This document shows positions 1-8,665 of a stretch of 64,000 bases of DNA, in pieces (position 1 is the first letter of the stretch; every line of letters starts with the position of its first letter). The notes beneath the pieces were generated by a model. The model ran no database searches, was not told the origin of the DNA, and saw only the letters and a program-made list of their open reading frames with translations. The translations under genes and the position numbers were made by a program. The DNA is from Rubrivirga marina. Lineage in GTDB: Bacteria > Bacteroidota > Rhodothermia > Rhodothermales > Rubricoccaceae. The stretch covers positions 3,669,951 through 3,733,950 of the forward strand of contig NZ_MQWD01000001.1 of NCBI RefSeq assembly GCF_002283365.1, written 5' to 3'.

Positions 1-1542
1 GCACGCGTCGCAGCAGTCCTCCGGCGACACGAGCGTCTCGGCGTCGTCGCCGAAGTGGTCGAGGATCGTCCGCCGCCGGCACTCCGAGGTCTGCGCGTAG
101 CGGACGATCCCCATGAGGCTCTGGAGCTGGTCGTCGCGGTGCTTGTCGACCGACTGAAGCGCGCGCTTGACGTCGCGGTCGTTCCAGGTCTTGGGCTCCC
201 AGCGAGCCGGGCCGGCGCGGTGGTCGCGTTCCTCGAGCGCGCCGGCGTGCGTGAGGCGGCGGAGCACGTTGGGGAGCTTCGAGGCGTGGACCCCGGTCGC
301 CTCGGCGGTCTCGAGGAGGAAGTCGGCGTCCGAGACGCCCGGCTGGTTCCAGTCGAACGCGTCGCCGAGCGCGGCGGCCTGCTCGTCGAGGCTCGCCGAC
401 TGCCGCTTGATGTGGTTCCAGACGCGGCGGAGGTCGTCGGGGCTCGGCGCGCCCTGCTCGATGAACCACTCCTTGAGTTGGCGGTCCTGCGGCGCGTACA
501 GGAGGAGAGCCACGGCGGGGCGCCCGTCGCGGCCCGCGCGTCCGGCTTCCTGGTAGTAGCTCTCCAGTGTCGAGGGGATCGACCAGTGGGCCACGAACCG
601 GACGTCGCCGCGGTCGACGCCCATCCCGAACGCGTTCGTGGCGACGACCGTCTGGAGCCTCCCGCTCACGAACTGCTCCTGGACGTGGGCCCGCTCGGCG
701 TCGGGCAGGCCGGCGTGGTAGGCCTCGCACGGCCGGCCGGCCTCCTCCCGGACGAACCGGGCGAGCGCCTCGCAGTCCTTCCGCGTGGCGACGTAGATCA
801 GCCCGGCGTGGCCCTCGTGGTCGTGGAGGAACCGGCGGAGGACCTGCCGCTTCTGATCGGCCGTCGCCGTGGCCTTGACCTCAAACCGGAGGTTGGGCCG
901 GTTGAAGCCCGTCACGAGGCGGGCCGGGTCGCGGAGGTCGAGCTGCGCGGCGATGTCGCCCTGGACGCGCGGCGTTGCCGTCGCCGTGAGCGCCACGCAG
1001 GGCGGGTCGCCCATCCCCTTCCGCGCCGACGCGATGGCGAGGTAATCGGGCCGGAAGTCGTGGCCCCACTGGCTCACGCAGTGGGCCTCGTCGACGGCGA
1101 GGAGGGCGACGTTCGTCTCCTTGAGCGTCCGCTGGAAGCTCTTGAGGCGGATCCGCTCGGGCGCGGCGTAGACGAGGCGGAGCCGGCCGGCCCTCAGATC
1201 CGCCAGCACCTCGCGCCGCTCGGTCTGGGTCTGCGACGAGTTGACGTAGGCCGCCGCGATGCCGCGGGCCCGGAGCGCGTCGACCTGGTCCTTCATCAGC
1301 GCGATGAGCGGCGAGACCACGACGGTCACGCCCTCGGGCTTGAGGAGCGCCGCGAGCTGGTAGACGAGGCTCTTGCCGGCCCCCGTCGGCATCACCACGA
1401 GCGCGTCGCGGCCCTCGATCACGGGACGGATGGCGTCCTCCTGGCCGGGCCGCAGGCCCTCGAACCCGAAGTGCTCGCGGAGCGCGGCGCGGAGGGCGTC
1501 GGAGGCGACGGTCGGGGCGGTCACGGTCGGGGCGGGAGGCAC
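1..1542 (-). CDS. recQ: RecQ-family ATP-dependent DNA helicase (3' end outside window)
   Basis: This is a superfamily 2 3'-5' DNA helicase used in recombination and fork repair. The minus-strand translation shows Walker A MPTGAGKS, the DEAH-type box LLAVDEAHCVSQWGHDFRP, motif III ALTATATP, and the conserved motif VI segment ESYYQEAGRAGRDG, followed by the start of the RecQ zinc-binding region with Cys residues (SECRRR, then EDCCDACA) where the window ends. The winged-helix and HRDC parts lie beyond position 1. The start is uncertain: in-frame GTG codons occur at 1548, 1542 and 1524, and no Shine-Dalgarno sequence helps choose. The family assignment is secure. Confidence 0.93.
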   Translation of the reverse strand, partial: MPPAPTVTAPTVASDALRAALREHFGFEGLRPGQEDAIRPVIEGRDALVVMPTGAGKSLVYQLAALLKPEGVTVVVSPLIALMKDQVDALRARGIAAAYVNSSQTQTERREVLADLRAGRLRLVYAAPERIRLKSFQRTLKETNVALLAVDEAHCVSQWGHDFRPDYLAIASARKGMGDPPCVALTATATPRVQGDIAAQLDLRDPARLVTGFNRPNLRFEVKATATADQKRQVLRRFLHDHEGHAGLIYVATRKDCEALARFVREEAGRPCEAYHAGLPDAERAHVQEQFVSGRLQTVVATNAFGMGVDRGDVRFVAHWSIPSTLESYYQEAGRAGRDGRPAVALLLYAPQDRQLKEWFIEQGAPSPDDLRRVWNHIKRQSASLDEQAAALGDAFDWNQPGVSDADFLLETAEATGVHASKLPNVLRRLTHAGALEERDHRAGPARWEPKTWNDRDVKRALQSVDKHRDDQLQSLMGIVRYAQTSECRRRTILDHFGDDAETLVSPEDCCDAC

Positions 1543-1607
1543 GGGCACAGGGTACGAACGGGCCCGGAACCGGATCGGCCGAGCCCCGACCAAGAAGCGC
1601 GCGGCCC

Positions 1608-1626
1608 CTGACAGATCGCCTGTCAG
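1608..1626. repeat. Short hairpin CTGACAG-atcgc-CTGTCAG
   Basis: A perfect 7-bp inverted repeat with a 5-nt loop lies about 65 nt upstream of recQ, between recQ and the next lipoprotein. A very similar hairpin sits at 10244-10264. No T-tract follows, so it is better read as a small repeat than as a classical terminator. Confidence 0.45.
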
Positions 1627-1671
1627 CCCGCCGCCTTCACCGAATCGTCCCGCCGGGCCCGCCTCGGCGCG

Positions 1672-2247
1672 CTAGTCGAGAAAGCGGACCGTCACGCGCA
1701 CGTCGAAGTCGGCGATCGCGTCGCCGTCGAGGTCGAACCCGTCGAGGCGGACCACGTCGGCCTGGTCGTCGACGATGGCCGGGGCGATGTCGCGGAGCGT
1801 GAACACCTCCGACTCGGCCATCGGGTCGTCGCCGGTGGTCGGGTCGTAGTCGAAGAGCGCGACGTAGAGCGGGTCGTCGAGGTCCCGGACGATGTAGCCG
1901 GGGTCGACCTCCCAGATCAGCGGGAAGTCGGCGACCTCGACGTTCTCGTACCACGCGCTGCTGGACGACGGCGCGGACACGATGTCCCCGTCGTCGCGCG
2001 GGTTGAGCCGGTCGTCGCCGGGGCGGCTCACGTAGTCGACGAAGTCGTCGAACAGGCGGAAGTAGATCTCGGGCCCGTCGCTGAGCGGGTTGTCGCCGTC
2101 CCATCCCTGCCCGGCGACGTCCGACAGCGGCGCGTCGTCGACCACGATGCGGAGGATCTCGGCCGAGCGCGGCGGGCCGTCTTCGACGGTATCGCAGCCG
2201 GGGGCGATGAGGAGGAGTCCAAGAACGGCGAGCGGAGCGAAGCGCAT
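1672..2247 (-). CDS. Putative lipoprotein, unknown function
   Basis: The 191-residue product begins with a basic-hydrophobic signal peptide and a lipobox (LLIAPGC, Cys at about residue 18), so it should be lipid-anchored in the cell envelope. The mature part is acidic, rich in Asp, and contains segments such as DLDGDAIADFDVRV that recall beta-sandwich or calcium-binding repeats, but I recognise no family. It is divergent from hisB and sits 3' of nothing obvious; its own 3' end is 124 nt from the recQ start. The start is the only Met that gives a signal peptide. Confidence 0.7.
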   Translation of the reverse strand: MRFAPLAVLGLLLIAPGCDTVEDGPPRSAEILRIVVDDAPLSDVAGQGWDGDNPLSDGPEIYFRLFDDFVDYVSRPGDDRLNPRDDGDIVSAPSSSSAWYENVEVADFPLIWEVDPGYIVRDLDDPLYVALFDYDPTTGDDPMAESEVFTLRDIAPAIVDDQADVVRLDGFDLDGDAIADFDVRVTVRFLD

Positions 2248-2363
2248 CGGGGCGGGAGCTCGAAGAGAGGAGGCGGGACGATACGGCCGCGGCGCTCGTC
2301 GGATCCGTCACATCGCCCGCCTCGGAGCCGAGGTGGAGGGAGCCGGCGGGGCCGGATCGGGCC

Positions 2364-2371
2364 TAGCTTCC
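2364..2371 (+). promoter_or_regulatory. Probable -7 promoter box (TAGCTTCC) of hisB
   Basis: The box resembles the Bacteroidota primary sigma factor -7 element TAnnTTTG and ends only 3 nt before the hisB ATG. If used, the transcript would be leaderless or nearly so. The same box recurs before many starts in this window. Confidence 0.45.
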
Positions 2372-2374
2372 GGG

Positions 2375-2977
2375 ATGGCCCCGCTCCCCCCCCGCTCCGC
2401 CCGCGTCGAGCGCCAGACGGCCGAGACGACCGTCCACCTCACGCTCGACCTCGACGCCGCCGACCCGACCTACCGGAACGCCACCGGCGTCGGGTTCCTC
2501 GACCACATGCTCGACCTGTTCGCCCGCCACGGCCGGTTCGGGCTGACCGTCGAGGCCGAGGGCGACCTCCACGTCGACGACCACCACACGGTCGAGGACG
2601 TCGGCATCTGCCTCGGCCGCGCGCTCTGGGAGGCGCTCGGGGACAAGGCCTACGTCACGCGCTACGGCGAGGCGACGGTCCCCATGGACGAGGCCCTCGC
2701 CCGCGCCGTCGTCGACCTCTCCGGCCGGTCGTACCTGGTCTTCGAGGCCCATTTCGACCGCGAGCGCGTCGGCGACCTCTCGACGGAGCTCGTGGAACAC
2801 TTCTGGTGGAGCGTCGCCGAGCACGCCCGGCTCACGCTTCACCTCGACGTCCTCCGCGGCCGGAACGACCACCACCGGATCGAGGCGCTGTTCAAGGCCG
2901 CCGCCCGCGCGCTCCGCCAGGCGGTCGCCCGCGACGCCGAGGGCGACCGCCTGCCAAGCACGAAGGAGGCGCTGTAG
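2375..2977 (+). CDS. hisB: Imidazoleglycerol-phosphate dehydratase
   Basis: It catalyses the sixth step of histidine biosynthesis, dehydrating imidazole glycerol phosphate to imidazole acetol phosphate in the cytoplasm. The 200-residue protein is the monofunctional form, without the HAD phosphatase domain of enterobacterial HisB. Family motifs are present: GVGFLDHMLDLFARHGRFGL, the metal-binding DDHHTVEDVGI, MDEALARAVVDLSGR and the C-terminal ARLTLHLDVLRGRNDHHRIEAL. The ATG at 2375 sits just after a promoter box; longer upstream extension in the same frame has no family similarity. It is an isolated his gene, convergent with mazG 9 nt downstream. Confidence 0.96.
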   Translation: MAPLPPRSARVERQTAETTVHLTLDLDAADPTYRNATGVGFLDHMLDLFARHGRFGLTVEAEGDLHVDDHHTVEDVGICLGRALWEALGDKAYVTRYGEATVPMDEALARAVVDLSGRSYLVFEAHFDRERVGDLSTELVEHFWWSVAEHARLTLHLDVLRGRNDHHRIEALFKAAARALRQAVARDAEGDRLPSTKEAL

Positions 2978-2986
2978 CGGCAGCCG

Positions 2987-3835
2987 TCAGCGCGGCTCCT
3001 CCGCCTTCGCGGCGTCCCACGCCGCGTCCATCTCCTCCAACCCCGCCTCGGCGAGCCGGTCGCCGAGGTCGGCCTCGACGGCGCGGAACCGCCGCGAGAA
3101 CTTGGCCACGGTCCGGCGGAGCGCAGTCTCGGGGACGACGCCCCGCAGCCGTGCGTAGTTGACGACGGCGAAAAGGAGGTCGCCGACCTCGTCCTCGAGC
3201 GCGTCGAGGTCGGCGGCCTCGCGGACCTCCTCGGCCTCCTCACGGACCTTGGCCCACGCGTCCTCGGCCGTCGGGAAGTCGAATCCGACGGCGGCGGCCT
3301 TCTCCTGGACCCGCTCGGCGCGGAGGAGCGCGGGGAGCGCGTCGGGCACCCCATCGAGCGCCGACGGCCCGGCCTCCTCCGTCCCCGCTTCGGCCCGCTC
3401 GGCGCGCTTGATGGCCTCCCAGTTGCGGAGGACGTCGCCGGTCCCGCCGACGACCTCGTCGCCGAACACGTGCGGGTGGCGGCGGACGAGCTTCGTCATC
3501 TCGGCCCGCATGACGTCGGCGAGGTCGAACGTCCCGTCGGTCTCGGCGATGTGGGCGTGGAAGAGGACGTGGAGGAACAGGTCGCCGAGCTCTTTCTTCG
3601 TCTCGTCCGGGTCGCCCGCGTCGATGGCGTCGACGAGCTCGTAGGCCTCCTCGATGGTGAGGTGCTTCGTCGAGTCGTGGGTCTGCTGGACGTCCCACGG
3701 GCACTCGCGGCGGAGCCGGCGGACGATCGCCACGAAGTCTTCGAACAGGCGCGCGTGGGCGGCGGCTCGGTCGTCGTCGCTCAGCCCGAGGTCGGCGACG
3801 TCGTAAGGGAACGGGGTGTGACGCAGGGTTGGCAC
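2987..3835 (-). CDS. mazG: Nucleoside triphosphate pyrophosphohydrolase MazG
   Basis: This is a house-cleaning NTP pyrophosphatase that converts (d)NTPs to monophosphates and pyrophosphate. The 282-residue product has the two tandem MazG helical domains. The first carries [21 protein letters not shown] and [15 protein letters not shown]; the second carries EEAEEVREA and [17 protein letters not shown]. The acidic Glu/Asp residues of these motifs bind Mg2+. The start is a GTG at 3835. Nothing links it to a MazEF toxin-antitoxin system. It is convergent with hisB. Confidence 0.93.
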   Translation of the reverse strand: MPTLRHTPFPYDVADLGLSDDDRAAAHARLFEDFVAIVRRLRRECPWDVQQTHDSTKHLTIEEAYELVDAIDAGDPDETKKELGDLFLHVLFHAHIAETDGTFDLADVMRAEMTKLVRRHPHVFGDEVVGGTGDVLRNWEAIKRAERAEAGTEEAGPSALDGVPDALPALLRAERVQEKAAAVGFDFPTAEDAWAKVREEAEEVREAADLDALEDEVGDLLFAVVNYARLRGVVPETALRRTVAKFSRRFRAVEADLGDRLAEAGLEEMDAAWDAAKAEEPR

Positions 3836-4010
3836 GGTCTCCGGATATTTTTGGTCTCGCAGGTTACGCCGAGGCTCACGCGTCGGTCTATCCTGCCCGA
3901 TCCGTCCCCGGACGGATTCCCCGAACGGCCCGCTGGCGCCTCTGCCAGACGGGCGGATTCATGTACCAGAGAGCGTCTCCAACCCCACGCTCTCGCACCC
4001 CCCAGCCATC

Positions 4011-4520
4011 ATGGCACGCGGAGTCAACAAAGTCATCCTCATCGGCAACCTCGGCCAGGACCCCGAGCTCCGGTACACCGGCAGCGGCACCGCCGTCTGC
4101 AACATGCGCCTCGCCACGACCGAGACGTACAAGGACCGGGACGGCAACCAGGTCGAGACCACCGAGTGGCACAACGTGGTCGCGTGGAGCCGCCTCGCGG
4201 AGATCTGCGGCGAGTACCTCAAGAAGGGCTCGCAGGTCTACTTCGAGGGCCAGCTCCAGACCCGCCAGTGGGAGGACCGCGACGGCAACACGCGCTACAC
4301 GACCGAGGTCAAGGTCCGCGAGATGACCATGCTCGGCGGCCGCGACTCCGGCGGCTCGTCGGGCGGCGGCGACTACGACTTCGACCAGTCGAGCCCGCAG
4401 CAGCGGTCGTCGTCCAACGGAGGCGGTGGCGGCGGTCAGCGTCAGCAGCCGGCCCGCCAGTCGGCCCCGGCCCAGAACGACGACTACTCGTTCGAGCCGG
4501 ACGACGACCTCCCGTTCTGA
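4011..4520 (+). CDS. ssb: Single-stranded DNA-binding protein
   Basis: This essential ssDNA-coating protein organises replication, repair and recombination complexes. The 169-residue product has an N-terminal OB fold ([20 protein letters not shown], then [20 protein letters not shown]), a low-complexity Gly/Ser/Gln/Arg linker from about residue 110, and the acidic C-terminal tip DDDLPF that recruits partner proteins. It appears to be a single-gene unit, closed by a palindrome and a strong hairpin downstream. The family is certain. Confidence 0.97.
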   Translation: MARGVNKVILIGNLGQDPELRYTGSGTAVCNMRLATTETYKDRDGNQVETTEWHNVVAWSRLAEICGEYLKKGSQVYFEGQLQTRQWEDRDGNTRYTTEVKVREMTMLGGRDSGGSSGGGDYDFDQSSPQQRSSSNGGGGGGQRQQPARQSAPAQNDDYSFEPDDDLPF

Positions 4521-4525
4521 TCGTC

Positions 4526-4551
4526 GGCCCGCCTCGGCGCCGAGGCGGGCC
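4526..4551. repeat. Perfect 26-bp palindrome of the CCTCGGCGCCGAGG family
   Basis: The palindrome begins 5 nt after the ssb stop codon and is perfectly self-complementary (arms GGCCCGCCTCGGC). It belongs to a family of palindromes found at several 3' ends in this window. It can form a very stable hairpin but is not followed by a T-tract. Confidence 0.7.
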
Positions 4552-4574
4552 GGGTTCCGACAGGACGCCCCGTA

Positions 4575-4604
4575 CCGGGCGGCCGCCTTCGGGTGGCCGC
4601 CCGG
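4575..4604 (+). terminator. Hairpin terminator after ssb
   Basis: The arms CCGGGCGGCC and GGCCGCCCGG pair perfectly over 10 bp with a 10-nt loop, and are followed by a pyrimidine/T-rich stretch (TTCTCGTTTCCC). This looks like the intrinsic terminator of ssb. Confidence 0.7.
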
Positions 4605-4674
4605 TTCTCGTTTCCCACACCGCGCCCGCGCAGAAGGTCCACGAACGAGGCTAGGCGCCGAAACGTCCGGCCTT

Positions 4675-4682
4675 TATCTTCG
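4675..4682 (+). promoter_or_regulatory. Probable -7 promoter box (TATCTTCG)
   Basis: It lies about 60 nt upstream of the TTG start of the CNNM/CorC-type gene and is preceded by AT-containing sequence that stands out in this GC-rich DNA. Confidence 0.4.
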
Positions 4683-4744
4683 TTGACCGGCCTCCCGCCG
4701 GGTTCGCAGGGCTCCGGCCCGTTGTTTCGCCTGGTCCACCCGCC

Positions 4745-6091
4745 TTGGACCCCGCCTCTAGTCTGGCCCTCGCGGCCCTCCCTCTCGCCGACGTCCTCCC
4801 TAGCCCTACGGGCTTGGCGATTCAGATCGGCGCGTTCGTGCTCCTGCTGGCCCTGTCGGCCCTGTTCTCGGGGTCCGAGGTGGCCCTGTTCTCCGTGTCG
4901 GCCGGCGACCGCGAGGACCTGGGGGACGACCCCGGCACCGACGCGGCCCGCGTTCGGAAACTGCTCGACCGGCCGCGGCGGCTCCTCGCGGCGATCCTCC
5001 TGCTCAACACGATCGTCAACGTCGGCGCGGCGATCCTGTCGACGCAGCTCATGCTCGCGGCGAGCGTGGCGTTCGCGTGGGAGCCGTGGGTGGCCCTCAC
5101 CGCCAACGTCGTCGGGCTGACGTTCATCCTCCTCGTAACGAGCGAGATCGCGCCGAAGCTGATCGCCAGCCGGCAGCCGGTTCGGTTCGCGCGGACGGTG
5201 TCGGGCCCGCTCACGCCGTTCATCCGTTTCGTCACGCCGCTGGCGGACCTCCTGGCCGCGCTCGCCTCGGCGGTCCAGTCGCGGTTCCGGCACGAGGCCG
5301 AGCCCCTGTCCTCCGACGACATCAAATCGATGGCCGACGTCGGCGAGGCCGAGGGCTCGATCGGCGAGGAGGAGCGGGCGCTGATTCACTCGATCGTCGA
5401 GTTCGGCGAGACGACGGTCCGCGAGGTGATGGTCAGCCGCGTCGACATGCAGGCTCTGGGCGCCGACGCGAGCCTCGACGAGGCGCTCGGGCTCATCCGC
5501 GAGAGCGGCCACTCGCGGTTCCCCCTCTTCCGCGAGCACCTCGACAACGTGCTCGGCGTGGTCTACGCCAAGGACCTCCTCCCGTCGCTCGACGGGGAGG
5601 GCACGACGCCCGACTGGGAGGCGATCGCCCGCCGCCCGCTCTTCGTGCCCCCGACCAAGACGCTCGACGACATGCTCGCCGACTTCCAGGGCTCGAGCAC
5701 GCACATGGCGATCGTCGTCGACGAGTACGGCGGGACGGCCGGCCTCGTGACGCTCGAGGACCTGCTGGAGGAGGTCGTCGGTGAGATCCGCGACGAGCTC
5801 GACGTCGACGACGACCGGCTGGTGCACGCCGTCGAGCCCGGCGTCTTCCGCGCCGAGGCCCGGATCGACCTCGACGACCTCGCCGAGGCGGTCGGGGTCG
5901 AGCTCGACACGGACGACTTCGACTTCGAGACGCTCGGCGGGCTCATCCTCCACCTCGCCGGCGACATCCCGTCGCCGGGCGACGAGGTGCGCCATGAGGG
6001 TCTGGTCCTCCGCGTCGAGTCGGTCGAGGACAACCGGATCCTCGACGTCCGGGTGGAGACCGTGCCGGAGCCCGAGACGCCGGAGGCGTAG
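4745..6091 (+). CDS. CNNM/CorC (HlyC) family membrane protein with CBS pair
   Basis: This inner-membrane protein belongs to the CNNM/CorC family linked to Mg2+ or Co2+ transport; in Bacteroidota related proteins are annotated GldE. The 448 residues contain a DUF21 transmembrane domain (about residues 20-180, with the motif LFSGSEVALFSVS), a CBS pair (about 205-330; VREVMVSRVDMQAL, HMAIVVDEYGGTAGLVTLEDLLEEVVGEI) and a C-terminal CorC_HlyC domain ending at ILDVRVE. The start is an unusual TTG at 4745; no ATG gives the full first hydrophobic segment. The ion transported cannot be told from sequence. Confidence 0.88.
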   Translation: MDPASSLALAALPLADVLPSPTGLAIQIGAFVLLLALSALFSGSEVALFSVSAGDREDLGDDPGTDAARVRKLLDRPRRLLAAILLLNTIVNVGAAILSTQLMLAASVAFAWEPWVALTANVVGLTFILLVTSEIAPKLIASRQPVRFARTVSGPLTPFIRFVTPLADLLAALASAVQSRFRHEAEPLSSDDIKSMADVGEAEGSIGEEERALIHSIVEFGETTVREVMVSRVDMQALGADASLDEALGLIRESGHSRFPLFREHLDNVLGVVYAKDLLPSLDGEGTTPDWEAIARRPLFVPPTKTLDDMLADFQGSSTHMAIVVDEYGGTAGLVTLEDLLEEVVGEIRDELDVDDDRLVHAVEPGVFRAEARIDLDDLAEAVGVELDTDDFDFETLGGLILHLAGDIPSPGDEVRHEGLVLRVESVEDNRILDVRVETVPEPETPEA

Positions 6092-6150
6092 GGAGGGCCG
6101 GGCGCCACGCCGGAGCCCAGGCGGCCCCGGTCGAATCGGGCGAGCGGCCG

Positions 6151-6158
6151 TAGCTTCG
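6151..6158 (+). promoter_or_regulatory. Probable -7 promoter box (TAGCTTCG)
   Basis: It lies 24 nt upstream of the GTG start of the sodium-dependent transporter and matches the TAGCTTC box seen before several other genes here. Confidence 0.45.
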
Positions 6159-6182
6159 CGCCTTCACACCGTCTCCCCCCAC

Positions 6183-7754
6183 GTGGCTGACAACGACTCG
6201 TCCACCGCCGAGCGCGGGGCCTGGAACTCGAAACTCGGGTTCATCCTGGCCGCCAGCGGCTCGGCCATCGGGCTCGGCAACATCGTCTTCTTCGCGTCGA
6301 ACGCCTACCAGTTCGGCGGCGGCGCGTTCTACCTGCCGTACTTCATCGCCCTCTTCGTGCTCGGCATCCCGGTGATGATCGCCGAGTTCTCGATGGGCAC
6401 CATGACGGGGCGGAGCTTCCCCATGGCGCTCTCGCGGCTCGTTGGGAAGAAGGGCGAGTTCGTCGGGTGGTGGTCGCTGGGCAGCGCCCTGTTCATCACG
6501 ATGTACTACGTCGCGATCCTGGGGTGGGCGTTCTGCATGATGGTCGGGGCCATCTTCGGGCTGATGGAGCCCGGCGCGACGGCCCCCTTCGACCCGTTCC
6601 TCGAGCCGTCCGCGGCGCCCAACGCCCAGGTCTACTTCTTCGGCCTGCTCGCCTCGTGGTGGCCGATGCTCGCCGTCCTCGCGGTGTGGGGCCTCACCCT
6701 CGTCGCCCTCTGGAAGGGGACGGAGACCATCGAGAAAACGGTCCGGGTGGCGGTCCCGTTGATGTGGGTGTTCATGATCATCCTCATCGTCCGCGGCGTG
6801 ACGCTCCCGGGCGGCACCGACGGCGTGATGTACCTGTTCACGCCCGACCTGGCCGGCATCGCCCAGCCCGACGTGTGGAAGGGCGCCTTCAGCCAGATGT
6901 TCTTCTCGCTGTCGCTCGGCCTCGGCACGATGACGGCCTACGCGAGCTACCTCCCGAAGGACTCGGACCAGGTCAACAACTCGTTCATGGTGAGCCTGCT
7001 GAACTGTGGGTTCGAGTACATCGCCGGCATCGCCATCTTCTCGATGCTGTTCGCGTTCGCGCTGAACCCGGTCGGCGGGACGCTCTCGCTGTCGTTCTTC
7101 GCCATCCCGCAGGGGATCGCGGCGTTCCCGTTCGCGACGAAGGTGTTCGGGTTCGCCTTCTTCTTCCTCATGGTGATGGCCGGCGTGACGAGCGCGATCT
7201 CGCTCGTGGAGGGCATGGCAAGCGCGGTCATCGACAAGACCGGCACGAGCCGCGCGTCGGCGCTCGCGATGGTCGCCGTGCCCGGTGTCATCGGCTCGGT
7301 CATCACGACGCTCCCGTTCATCGTGGACCCCGGCCTCGGCGGCAACGGGACGGTCGGGCTCAACTTCCTCGACATCCTCGACCACTGGGCCTTCGGCTAC
7401 AGCCTCCTCGCGGTGGGCCTCATCGAGTGCGTCCTGCTCGGCTGGGTGTTCGGGGCGGACCGGCTGCGGGCGTTCGTGAACCAGCACTCGAAGCTGAAGC
7501 TCGGGGCCTGGTTCGACGTGCTGATCAAGTACTTCATCCCGGCCGTCCTCCTGACGGTGATCGTCTGGAACCTCTACCTCGACCTGTTCGGCGATGGGGG
7601 CCTGTACGGCTCGTCATACCCACTCGGGCCCGTGTCGTGGTTCCCCGTCGTCATCCCCATCGTCTGGATCCTCGGCACGCTGGGCCTCGCGGCCTACCTC
7701 ACGAGCCGTCCCTCGGCCGAGGAGCCCGCCGAGCCCGTCTTCCCCGCCGTCTAG
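6183..7754 (+). CDS. Sodium-dependent transporter, SNF (NSS) family
   Basis: This is a Na+-coupled symporter of the neurotransmitter:sodium symporter family, usually for amino acids. The 523-residue product has about 11-12 transmembrane segments. The first one carries the Na+/substrate-site sequence AASGSAIGLGNIVFF. The second region carries FGGGAFYLPYFIALFVLGIP and the third MIAEFSMG. Later FSQMFFSLSLGLGTMTAYASY matches the TM6 region. The GTG at 6183 was chosen because the family starts a few residues before WxSKLGFILA. Two small genes follow with 2 nt spacing and then overlap, suggesting one transcript. The substrate is unknown. Confidence 0.92.
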   Translation: MADNDSSTAERGAWNSKLGFILAASGSAIGLGNIVFFASNAYQFGGGAFYLPYFIALFVLGIPVMIAEFSMGTMTGRSFPMALSRLVGKKGEFVGWWSLGSALFITMYYVAILGWAFCMMVGAIFGLMEPGATAPFDPFLEPSAAPNAQVYFFGLLASWWPMLAVLAVWGLTLVALWKGTETIEKTVRVAVPLMWVFMIILIVRGVTLPGGTDGVMYLFTPDLAGIAQPDVWKGAFSQMFFSLSLGLGTMTAYASYLPKDSDQVNNSFMVSLLNCGFEYIAGIAIFSMLFAFALNPVGGTLSLSFFAIPQGIAAFPFATKVFGFAFFFLMVMAGVTSAISLVEGMASAVIDKTGTSRASALAMVAVPGVIGSVITTLPFIVDPGLGGNGTVGLNFLDILDHWAFGYSLLAVGLIECVLLGWVFGADRLRAFVNQHSKLKLGAWFDVLIKYFIPAVLLTVIVWNLYLDLFGDGGLYGSSYPLGPVSWFPVVIPIVWILGTLGLAAYLTSRPSAEEPAEPVFPAV

Positions 7755-7756
7755 CC

Positions 7757-8170
7757 ATGCGCCTCCTCCCCCTCCTCCTGCTGCTGGCGGCGGCGCCCCT
7801 CGCCGCCCAGAGCGTCCTGAGCGTCACGCCCGAGCAGCCGACGCGCGGCGAGCCCGTCACGGTCACGTTCAGCGAGCCCGTCGACTCGGTCACGGTGACG
7901 TACCGGCCGGGCGCCATCACGGCCCACGCCGAGACGTTCACGCCCGGGACGGCCGCGTTCGAGTTCACGCCGACGCGGGCCGGCGTCGTGTCGGTGGCCT
8001 CGGGCGATGCCGCGCAGAGCCTCTCGGTCCGCTTCGTCGGCACGCCCGTCAGCGGCCTCGTGGTCATGATCCTGGCCGGGCTGATCCTGTTCGGCGGCGC
8101 GGCGCTCTCGCTCCGGGCGCTCCTGGCCGACGGCCACGAGATCGACCCGACGATGCGGCCGGACACGTGA
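7757..8170 (+). CDS. Small exported membrane-anchored protein, unknown function
   Basis: The 137-residue product has a signal peptide (MRLLPLLLLLAAAPLAAQS), a beta-rich extracytoplasmic domain of about 75 residues (SVTPEQPTRGEPVTVTFSEP) that resembles an Ig-like or bacterial-repeat fold, then one transmembrane helix (VSGLVVMILAGLILFGGAAL) and a short tail. It starts 2 nt after the transporter stop, so it is probably co-translated and may be an accessory of that transporter. That role is inference; I recognise no named family. Confidence 0.7.
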   Translation: MRLLPLLLLLAAAPLAAQSVLSVTPEQPTRGEPVTVTFSEPVDSVTVTYRPGAITAHAETFTPGTAAFEFTPTRAGVVSVASGDAAQSLSVRFVGTPVSGLVVMILAGLILFGGAALSLRALLADGHEIDPTMRPDT

Positions 8171-8583
8171 GCCGGGCGGCTCTCGCGGCCCTCCTCGCCG
8201 TCGCGACGGCCTCGGCCCAGCCGGTCGCGCCGCGCTACGAGTCCGTCCGCCTCGGTGATGCCCTGGACCCAGCCGAGTCGGTCCGCGCCTCCACCGAGGC
8301 GGAGTGGCCCGGACCGCCCCCGGACGACTGGCTGGGGCGTGACAAGGCGCTCCACGCCGGCGGCTCGTTCCTCATGACGCTCGCCGGGCAGTACGTCCTC
8401 ACCGACAAGGGGGCGCTCTCGAACGGCGAGGCGTTGCCGGTGGCCGCGGGCGCCACGCTCGCCCTCGGCCTCGCGAAGGAGGTCCTCGATTCGCAGCGTC
8501 CCCGGGACCCGCACTTCTGCTGGCGGGACCTCGCCGCCGACGCGACGGGCGTGGGGCTAGCGGCCCTCGTGGTCGGGCTGTAG
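8167..8583 (+). CDS. YfiM-like (DUF2279) envelope protein
   Basis: The 138-residue product starts at a GTG that overlaps the previous stop by 4 bp. It has a short signal peptide followed by DKALHAGGSFLMTLAGQYVL and GLAKEVLDSQRPRDPHFCWR plus DLAADATGVGLAAL, which match the K..H..S and GxxKE..D......DLxADxxG pattern of YfiM/DUF2279 lipoprotein-like proteins. No lipobox Cys is seen. The function of the family is not established. Co-transcription with the SNF transporter is likely from the spacing. Confidence 0.7.
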   Translation: MSRAALAALLAVATASAQPVAPRYESVRLGDALDPAESVRASTEAEWPGPPPDDWLGRDKALHAGGSFLMTLAGQYVLTDKGALSNGEALPVAAGATLALGLAKEVLDSQRPRDPHFCWRDLAADATGVGLAALVVGL

Positions 8584-8634
8584 GTCGTCGCGCGAAGATT
8601 GCGATTCGGGCACCCCGGGGCGGGCCGCCGCCGT

Positions 8635-8642
8635 TAATCTTC
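8635..8642 (+). promoter_or_regulatory. Probable -7 promoter box (TAATCTTC) of purF
   Basis: It lies 23 nt upstream of the purF GTG start and belongs to the same box family as those before hisB and the SNF transporter gene. Confidence 0.45.
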
Positions 8643-8665
8643 CTCCCCGGCCTCCCCCCGCCCCC

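Noticed and set aside
2987-3835. MazG considered as part of a MazEF toxin-antitoxin system
   Set aside because: The protein is the tandem-domain NTP pyrophosphohydrolase; no MazE or MazF frame is adjacent.
4484-5995. Long minus-strand open frame opposite the CNNM/CorC gene
   Set aside because: It is the antisense shadow of a gene with clear family motifs; in this GC-rich DNA, long shadow frames are expected. Its translation is Arg/Glu/Val-rich without any domain.
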